DNA of 12,268 bases from Clostridia bacterium (GTDB lineage Bacteria; Bacillota_A; Clostridia; Oscillospirales; CAG-272). Shown here in pieces: positions 6,869-12,268 of the stretch. The DNA lies in assembly GCA_017462145.1 (NCBI GenBank), contig JAFTRT010000012.1, positions 1 through 12,268 of the forward strand, written 5' to 3'. Numbering within the stretch: position 1 is the first letter of the stretch; every line of letters starts with the position of its first letter. Under the pieces are notes generated by a model, which saw nothing but the letters and a program-made list of their open reading frames with translations, was not told the DNA's origin and did no database searches. A program made the translations under genes and the position numbers.

Positions 6869-8587
6869 ATGCAAGAAAGCCAGTCCCCTTTGAAAACGGT
6901 TGGTCCCATCCCCTTTGGCCCTCTGCCCAACGAAAGACAGCTCTTTCATTTTGGATTGAAAAAGGCATTTTTCCATTTTGGCATCAACACTTTTACCGGT
7001 GCGGAATGGGGAGATGGAACCGAGGCCTTGGAGCTGTTTTGCCCCGATTCTCTTGACGTCCGTCAATGGATCCGAAGCATCAAAGCGGCCGGTTTTACCT
7101 TGGCCATTCTCACCGCCAAGCATCATGACGGCTTTTGCCTGTGGCCTACAGCCCATTCGGAGCGTTCCATTCGCAACACTCCCTACCGCAACGGTCAGGG
7201 AGATCTGGTACGGGAATTCACCGATGCCTGCCATGAGTACGGTATTTTGGTGGGACTGTATCTCTCTCCGTGGGATCGGTATTCTCCTTTGTGGGGAACC
7301 GATGCTTACAGCGACGAATATGCCGCACAGCTGACCGAGCTGATGACGGGATATGGCCGCATCGATGAGGTTTGGTGGGACGGCGCAGGCAGTGATAAAA
7401 CGCATTACCGTTGGGATGAGTGGACGGCAATCATTCGCCGTCACCAACCGCAAGCCGCCATTTTCGGCTCTTTGGGAGCCGCCCCCTACGTGGATTTCCG
7501 TTGGGTCGGCAATGAGCGGGGCGAGGCGGGAGAAACCCACTTTGCGGTGATAGACGAGCAATATCTGGCCGTAGAAACGCCGAAATTGCTTTACACCGGT
7601 ACCCACGGGTGCGGACGGTTCATTCCGTCGGAAACCGACGTTTCCATCCGACCGGGCTGGTTCTATAAAGCCGAGCAAGATCGACACGTCAAGAGCGTGG
7701 CAGCCCTCAATCGCCTTTGGTTTGAGTCGGTTGGACGCAACTCCATGATGCTGTTGAATTTTCCCCCCGACAAACGGGGGCTGCTCTGCGAACGTGACGT
7801 GCAAAACGCCGTGGATTCTCACCGTTGCATCCAACAGATGTTAGCAGTCAACTATGCCGCCGATGCCCTCTGCACGGCCAGCTCGGTGCTGTCCGAGGCA
7901 TATTCGCCCGACAAGGCGGTGTTACCGGATGACCGTCTCTTTTATGCCGCCGCAGAGGAGGCAAGAACGGTGACCATCGATCTTCGTCTTCCCAAGGCGC
8001 AGACCGTCAACGTCTGTTGCTTGGGCGAGGCCATTCAATATGGCGAACGCATTACGGGCTTCCGTTTAGAAGCCGTCACCGATGACAAAGCAGTTCTGTT
8101 GGCCGAGGGAACCTCTGTGGGACATTTGCGTGCGCTCCGTTTTGCGGAGGGAAGCTATTCTCACTTTCGGCTGACGATCACCGAGGCTTCTGCCGCTCCC
8201 ATTTTGCGTACCATTGGACTTTACCGCTTTTGTGACGTTCCCGAGGAGCTTCCCCAGGATATGAGCGACGTGGAGCTGTCACAGCTTCAAGGCGCAACAA
8301 CAGAATACAACAGTACAAAAACAGAAGCGACCGTCTCTTTTGGCGGAATTTACCCATTTAATTTTGTAAAATTCGACTTAGAAGCCAAAGGCACTTATAC
8401 GTTATTTGCCTTTGATGGTCTGTCTTATCACAAGGTGACCGACGGAGTCACCAACCCAAAAGGCCAAGTCAAGCTGACCTTAAGCCAACCGCAGGCAGGA
8501 AGCTATCGCATCCTACTTCAAACCTCTGCTCCTCTAGTGCAGACCGCCGGTATCTGTGTGCATCTAAAACGTGCTGAAAGGAGATAG
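6869..8587 (+). CDS. Alpha-L-fucosidase, GH29 (subfamily B-like), cytoplasmic
   Basis: The 572-residue enzyme would hydrolyse alpha-L-fucosyl linkages. The catalytic (beta/alpha)8 barrel spans about residues 25-320, with HFGINTFTGAEWG (36-48), KHHDGFCLWPT (84-94), YLSPWDR (131-137) and EVWWDGAG (167-174), in which Asp171 is the expected nucleophile. DVSIRPGWFY (257-266) and NSMMLLNFPPD (291-301) are typical of GH29. The YLSPWDR and WWDGAG forms and the GRFIPSETDVSIRPGW region resemble subfamily B, which prefers alpha-1,3/1,4 fucose on branched (Lewis-type) glycans; Glu255 is a possible acid/base residue (inference). About 250 C-terminal residues should form beta-sandwich domains. There is no signal peptide, so it probably acts on imported oligosaccharides. 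The start has AGGAG 7 nt upstream. It is first in a packed unit with the SGNH hydrolase and GH151-like genes. Confidence 0.9.
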   Translation: MQESQSPLKTVGPIPFGPLPNERQLFHFGLKKAFFHFGINTFTGAEWGDGTEALELFCPDSLDVRQWIRSIKAAGFTLAILTAKHHDGFCLWPTAHSERSIRNTPYRNGQGDLVREFTDACHEYGILVGLYLSPWDRYSPLWGTDAYSDEYAAQLTELMTGYGRIDEVWWDGAGSDKTHYRWDEWTAIIRRHQPQAAIFGSLGAAPYVDFRWVGNERGEAGETHFAVIDEQYLAVETPKLLYTGTHGCGRFIPSETDVSIRPGWFYKAEQDRHVKSVAALNRLWFESVGRNSMMLLNFPPDKRGLLCERDVQNAVDSHRCIQQMLAVNYAADALCTASSVLSEAYSPDKAVLPDDRLFYAAAEEARTVTIDLRLPKAQTVNVCCLGEAIQYGERITGFRLEAVTDDKAVLLAEGTSVGHLRALRFAEGSYSHFRLTITEASAAPILRTIGLYRFCDVPEELPQDMSDVELSQLQGATTEYNSTKTEATVSFGGIYPFNFVKFDLEAKGTYTLFAFDGLSYHKVTDGVTNPKGQVKLTLSQPQAGSYRILLQTSAPLVQTAGICVHLKRAERR

Positions 8588-8590
8588 ATC

Positions 8591-9253
8591 ATGGCAAACG
8601 AATCCATTGAATGGACCAATTGTTGGCGTGAAAAAGCCGATCGGGACACCAAACGAATTCTGCTGGTCGGGGATTCGATTATTTGGGGAGCAAAATCCTT
8701 CGTCTCCAAAGCACTTCCCGACCATTTGGCCATGACGGCCATCGCCACCTCCAAGGGAGTGGATGATCCCTACTACGTAGCAGAGATTGATCTGCTGTGC
8801 AAGCAAGAGGGATATGCCTACGAAGCGGTCTATTTTAACAACGGCCTCCATACGCACGGTCAATCCCCCAAGGAATACGCCTGCAACTATCGCACTGCCT
8901 TGAATACTTTGCGGGAACAAATTCCTAATGCTGTATGGATCTTGGGTCTCTCCACCCCCATTGCCATCAATCCGAGCAGTGGGGCCGATCACGATACCCC
9001 CATTACGGCACAGGATCGTTTAGAGATCAAAGAAAAAAACGATTTGGTTTTGGCCTACAACCAAGAGGTTCGAGCCATTGCCGATGAGTTGTCCCTTCCC
9101 TGCTTTGATGCCTATAAGCTGTTGGAGGAGAAACATGCTTGGAAAACCGACAGTTATCACTATAATGAGGACGGCCGCTCCTACCTTGGGCGTGCCATTG
9201 CCGATGTCATTCAAACTGAATGTCAATTACGGAGGAATGAATATGAAGCGTAG
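8591..9253 (+). CDS. SGNH/GDSL-family hydrolase, probable esterase
   Basis: The 220-residue cytoplasmic protein has the SGNH fold signatures: LLVGDSI (24-30) with nucleophile Ser29, Asn83/Asn84 in the FNNGLHTHG block where the family's conserved Asn/Gly lie, and a C-terminal DSYHYN (187-192) giving the Asp187-His190 pair of the triad. This family mostly removes acyl groups from sugars or lipids. The start lies 3 nt after the fucosidase stop, with AAAGGAG inside the end of the fucosidase gene, and its own end overlaps the next gene by 11 nt. Its place between two glycosidases suggests deacetylation of O-acetylated glycans so that fucosidases can act (inference). No signal peptide is visible, unlike many exported SGNH esterases. 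Substrate unknown. Confidence 0.85.
   Translation: MANESIEWTNCWREKADRDTKRILLVGDSIIWGAKSFVSKALPDHLAMTAIATSKGVDDPYYVAEIDLLCKQEGYAYEAVYFNNGLHTHGQSPKEYACNYRTALNTLREQIPNAVWILGLSTPIAINPSSGADHDTPITAQDRLEIKEKNDLVLAYNQEVRAIADELSLPCFDAYKLLEEKHAWKTDSYHYNEDGRSYLGRAIADVIQTECQLRRNEYEA
9231..9235 (+). promoter_or_regulatory. Ribosome binding site that fixes the GH151-like start
   Basis: GGAGG is followed by two in-frame ATGs, at 9237 (1 nt away, too close) and 9243 (7 nt away, matching the spacing elsewhere in the window). The frame is open much further upstream inside the SGNH gene, but without a ribosome site. Confidence 0.8.
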
Positions 9254-11258
9254 GAAAGACAGCTTTTTTGGCTTGCATTTTGATTATCACGCCCAACCCA
9301 AAGACGGAATACAGGGCAAAACGTTGCGGGAAGAAGAGATCCGTGAGATCTGCCGCCTCCTGAAGCCTGATTTTATTCAGATTGATTGCAAAGGACACCC
9401 GGGCTGGGCATCCTATCCCTCCAAGATCGGAAACGCCATGCCCGAATTTGCGCAGGATACGTTGGCCCTTTGGCGCCGTGTGACCCGTGAGGAAAACGTT
9501 GCGCTTTATATGCACTATTCGGGTGTCTATGACATCAAATACTGTAAAGAGCATCCCGAGCAGGCGGCCATGAGAGCAGACGGAACCTTGACCGACGCCA
9601 CCCGTACCGACGGCACTTACGCAGATGATATCCTCATTCCTCAGCTCTGCGAGCTGGCAGGGGTGTACGGCGTAGATGGCGTTTGGGTGGACGGTGAGTG
9701 TTGGTCCACCAAAACCGATTTTCGCCCCGAATCCCTTGCCGCCTTTGAAAAGGCACCGGGGATCGACCTTGGCGGAAAACTGCCTGCCACCCCAGAGGAT
9801 CCTTACTATCAGGAGTATCGGGAATATCACCGTGAGCTGTTTCGCCGCTATCTGCGCTATTACGTGGATCAAGTCCACTTGCGCTATCCCGACTTTCAGA
9901 TCGCCTCCAACTGGGCTTTCAGCGACCACATGCCGGAGCCGATTTGCGCCAACGTAGACTTTTTGTCGGGAGATCTGAATCCCGAAAACTCCTTCCACTC
10001 TGCCCGTTATGCAGCACGTGCCCTAGCCCAGCAGGAATTCCCTTGGGATCTGATGTCTTGGAACTTCCGGATGAAAGCAGGAACCCGTGCCGCTTGTATG
10101 CCAAAGCATCCCAATCAGATTTTGCAGGAGGCCGCAGCTGTCATTTCCTTGGGCGGTGCTTATCAAAATTATATTACGCAGTATAAAGACGGCTCCCCCA
10201 ATCTGTCCGAACTGCGAGAGCTGGTTCCGTTGGCGGACTTCATGCGGGAGCGTCAAGCCTACTGCTTCCGAGGAACGCCCGTCCATCAAGCCGCTCTTCT
10301 CCTTTCGACCGATGATCGAAAGAAGGAATCGAAGTATCTCTATTCCCGAACGGGTTATGAGAAGGTCATGGGCATGACTGCCTTGCTCTGCGATGTGGGA
10401 CACTCCTTGGAGATCATCTGTGAGCATACGCTGAAGAAAAATTGCGATCTTTATTCCATGATCGTGATTCCGGAGCTGTCTTACGGTCTGGCACCCGAGA
10501 CGGTGACGTTGCTGTTGGATTACGCCAACTGCGGCGGCAAACTGGTTTTGATCGGCAAAAATACCTGCCGTATGTTTGCCGAAGCAGGTGCTCCCTTTGA
10601 GGTAGTAGCGCATGACGAATTCTTTGGCGTGGGCGAAAAAGCGTATGACAACGGCGGAGACAACGGCCACGGTACGACTGCCGCAGCGCAATATCGCACC
10701 TACGCCTTCACCGTGGACGGAAAGGCCTTTGGCTCTCTGTTCTCTCCCTGCGAGATTGTAGCCGAGAAGGGGAAGCAGTTCGCTTTCTTCTCCGACCATG
10801 CACGAGCTGCCGGCACACCTCTTGCCGCAGAGATTCCCTACGGAGCAGGCAGTATCACCGCCATTGGATTTGACTTGGGTTCCCAGTATCTGAGCGGAAC
10901 ACAGTATCTCCATCGCTCCCTGATCCGCCTTGCAACCGAGAAGCTTTATGAACCGCTCGCACGGATCGAATCGGTTTACGGCATCCTTGAGGTGGTTTGT
11001 CTGAACAAGGACGGCCGCTTGATGCTCCAACTGGTCAATGGGGGAGGCAACCACGCCAATCCCACCTGCGCCACGGATGATTATATTCCGCCAGCTTTGG
11101 ACATTGAGCTGTCCATTGCCTTGCCCGAAAAGCCCGATCAACTGATCCTACAGCCCGAGGGACGCTCCCTGCCTTTCGTTTATCAAAACGGACGTGCCTA
11201 TGTGTCAATTGATCGAGTCAACATCCATAGCATTGTGGAGGTTGTTCCATCTGCATGA
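9243..11258 (+). CDS. TIM-barrel glycosidase, GH151 alpha-L-fucosidase-like
   Basis: The 671-residue product begins with GLHFDYHA (10-17) and continues through [13 protein letters not shown] (43-55), MHYSGVYD (90-97) and [10 protein letters not shown] (145-154), a (beta/alpha)8 barrel whose strand-end Asp150 and Glu152 are candidate catalytic residues. About residues 345-445 and 480-570 look like the Rossmann-type beta-galactosidase trimerisation domain seen in GH42-like enzymes, followed by a beta-rich tail. This layout, and the FDxHA start as I remember it, fit GH151 alpha-L-fucosidases and related unclassified alpha-amylase-superfamily proteins; the fucosidase next door supports fucose as substrate. 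Without a search I cannot separate GH151 from near relatives. No signal peptide. It overlaps the SGNH gene by 11 nt, implying translational coupling. Its TGA stop is backed by an in-frame TAA four codons later. Confidence 0.65.
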   Translation: MKRRKDSFFGLHFDYHAQPKDGIQGKTLREEEIREICRLLKPDFIQIDCKGHPGWASYPSKIGNAMPEFAQDTLALWRRVTREENVALYMHYSGVYDIKYCKEHPEQAAMRADGTLTDATRTDGTYADDILIPQLCELAGVYGVDGVWVDGECWSTKTDFRPESLAAFEKAPGIDLGGKLPATPEDPYYQEYREYHRELFRRYLRYYVDQVHLRYPDFQIASNWAFSDHMPEPICANVDFLSGDLNPENSFHSARYAARALAQQEFPWDLMSWNFRMKAGTRAACMPKHPNQILQEAAAVISLGGAYQNYITQYKDGSPNLSELRELVPLADFMRERQAYCFRGTPVHQAALLLSTDDRKKESKYLYSRTGYEKVMGMTALLCDVGHSLEIICEHTLKKNCDLYSMIVIPELSYGLAPETVTLLLDYANCGGKLVLIGKNTCRMFAEAGAPFEVVAHDEFFGVGEKAYDNGGDNGHGTTAAAQYRTYAFTVDGKAFGSLFSPCEIVAEKGKQFAFFSDHARAAGTPLAAEIPYGAGSITAIGFDLGSQYLSGTQYLHRSLIRLATEKLYEPLARIESVYGILEVVCLNKDGRLMLQLVNGGGNHANPTCATDDYIPPALDIELSIALPEKPDQLILQPEGRSLPFVYQNGRAYVSIDRVNIHSIVEVVPSA

Positions 11259-11314
11259 TCCCCTTTGTAAGGGTTTCATTGATATTATTTTCAAACTGTT
11301 CGGAGGTATTGAAC

Positions 11315-12268
11315 ATGAAAAAAATCAAAATGACGACGCCGCTCGTGGAAATGGACGGCGACGAGATGACCCGTATTTTGTGGATGAGGATCAAGGACGA
11401 GCTGGTGCTCCCCTTTGTGGATCTGAACACAGAGTACTACGACTTGGGACTTCCCGAAAGAGAAAAGACCAAGGACCAAGTCACCATCGACAGCGCAAAC
11501 GCCACCAAGAAATACGGCGTTGCCGTCAAGTGCGCCACCATTACGCCCAATAAGCAAAGAGTGGAGGAGTACAATCTGTCCGAGATGTGGAAGAGCCCCA
11601 ACGGAACCATTCGTGCTATTTTGGACGGAACCGTATTCCGTGCTCCCATTCTCATTGACTCCATCAAGCCTGCAGTGCGCAATTGGAAAAAGCCCATTAC
11701 CATTGCTCGTCATGCTTACGGCGACGTTTACAAGGCTACCGAGTATCGCATCGAGGGTCCCGGAAAGGCCGAGCTGCTCTTTACCGGTGCTGACGGAAGC
11801 GAGTTCCGTGAAACCATCTACGATTTTGAGTGCTGAGGTGTGCTCCAGGGGCAGTACACCAAGGATTCCTCCATAGAGTCTTTCGCTCGCTCCTGCTTCC
11901 AATATGCCATTGATACCAAGCAGGATCTTTGGTTTGCCACCAAGGACACCATTTCCAAAAAGTACGACCAGACCTTCAAGCTCACCTTCCAGGACATCTT
12001 TGACCGTGAGTATAAAGCCAAGTTTGATGAGCTGGGAATCACCTATTTCTACACCCTCATTGACGATGCGGTCGCTCGTGTAATCCGCAGCGAAGGCGGC
12101 TACATCTGGGCGTGCAAGAACTACGACGGTGACGTGATGTCCGATATGGTCTCCACTGCTTTCGGCTCTTTGGCTATGATGACCTCCGTATTGGTATCCC
12201 CCGACGGAAACTACGAGTACGAGGCCGCTCATGGCACGGTGACCCGCCATTATTACCGCTATTTGAAG
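11315..12268 (+). CDS. icd: NADP-type isocitrate dehydrogenase with an in-frame TGA (3' end outside window)
   Basis: This gene codes for the eukaryote-like homodimeric NADP isocitrate dehydrogenase, which converts isocitrate to 2-oxoglutarate, CO2 and NADPH in the cytoplasm. The 318 codons in the window cover about four fifths of a usual 400-residue enzyme. Visible active-site features are SPNGTIR (94-100), Arg109, Arg132 and Tyr139 in [13 protein letters not shown] (248-251), [10 protein letters not shown] (268-277) with metal-binding Asp residues, and the NADP-loop HGTVTRH (306-312). Codon 174 (11834-11836) is TGA between Cys173 and Gly175; the frame then continues with full conservation. 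By the standard code the product stops at 173 residues, lacking the metal-binding half. It may be a recent pseudogene, a sequence error, or a recoded gene. The start has GGAGG 8 nt upstream. No clear promoter is seen in the 56-nt gap, so read-through from the fucosidase unit is possible. Confidence 0.85.
11834..11860 (+). other. In-frame TGA followed by a stem-loop
   Basis: Directly after the TGA, GGTGTGC (11837-11843) can pair with GTACACC (11854-11860), seven pairs including one G-U, around a 10-nt loop. A second weaker hairpin follows (11864-11868 with 11876-11880). The first loop is too close to the TGA, and the second lacks a G at the loop start, so neither meets the usual bacterial SECIS pattern as I know it. 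Coding constraint alone can create such pairing. Confidence 0.4.

Noticed and set aside
6629..7834. 401-codon minus-strand open frame
   Set aside because: Antisense to the clear GH29 active-site region and crosses two genes and a promoter; no ribosome site.
11259..11285. Terminator between the GH151-like gene and icd
   Set aside because: Only a 5-bp CCCTT/AAGGG stem with a 3-nt loop and three following T; too weak.
11837..11880. Bacterial SECIS element for the TGA at 11834
   Set aside because: Two hairpins are possible but the first loop is too near the TGA and the second has no G at the start of its loop; kept only as a question within the TGA finding.
3646..12268. Genome-wide TGA reassignment (Trp or Gly)
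   Set aside because: The other complete genes contain no in-frame TGA, Trp is encoded by TGG and Gly by GGN, and the GH151-like gene ends naturally in TGA.

Overview
The window looks like a chromosomal segment of a Gram-positive anaerobe of the class Clostridia, probably an uncultured gut-type member (inference). Supporting signs are AGGAGG-type ribosome binding sites 5-8 nt before every start, sigma-A-like promoters with perfect TATAAT boxes, moderate-GC genes separated by very AT-rich spacers, and the gene families: a PfoR-like EIIC membrane protein, DUF554, intracellular fucosidases and a eukaryote-type NADP isocitrate dehydrogenase. I see no tRNA, rRNA, insertion sequence, CRISPR array or phage gene.

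Left part, minus strand (1-3401). A secreted surface protein with GLUG-like repeats starts at 1192 and runs off the left edge. It has its own promoter (1302-1330) in a 351-bp AT-rich spacer. Upstream of it, a two-gene unit (DUF554 membrane protein, then PfoR/EIIC-like membrane protein) is read from a promoter at 3430-3458 and ends at a clear intrinsic terminator (1487-1526).

Centre, plus strand (3576-6740). A strong promoter drives a 747-residue aconitase-family hydratase and, 23 nt downstream, a sugar phosphate isomerase/epimerase-like TIM barrel. A stem-loop without a U-tract follows the second gene.

Right part, plus strand (6825-11258). An extended -10 promoter overlapping a 15-bp inverted repeat starts a tightly packed three-gene unit: a GH29 alpha-L-fucosidase (subfamily B-like), an SGNH/GDSL hydrolase (3-nt gap), and a large TIM-barrel glycosidase resembling GH151 alpha-L-fucosidases (11-nt overlap). 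None of the three has a signal peptide, so they probably trim imported, possibly acetylated, fucosylated oligosaccharides in the cytoplasm.

Right edge (11315-12268). A NADP-type isocitrate dehydrogenase gene is interrupted by one in-frame TGA (codon 174) while the frame and active-site residues continue intact to the window edge. This is the most unusual point in the window. A nonsense mutation or sequence error is the simplest reading; recoding is possible but poorly supported. Together with the hydratase, it means that two oxidative citrate-branch-type enzymes flank the fucoside genes.

Overall this is mostly a recognisable carbohydrate and central metabolism region. I do not see convincing evidence of a wholly new system.
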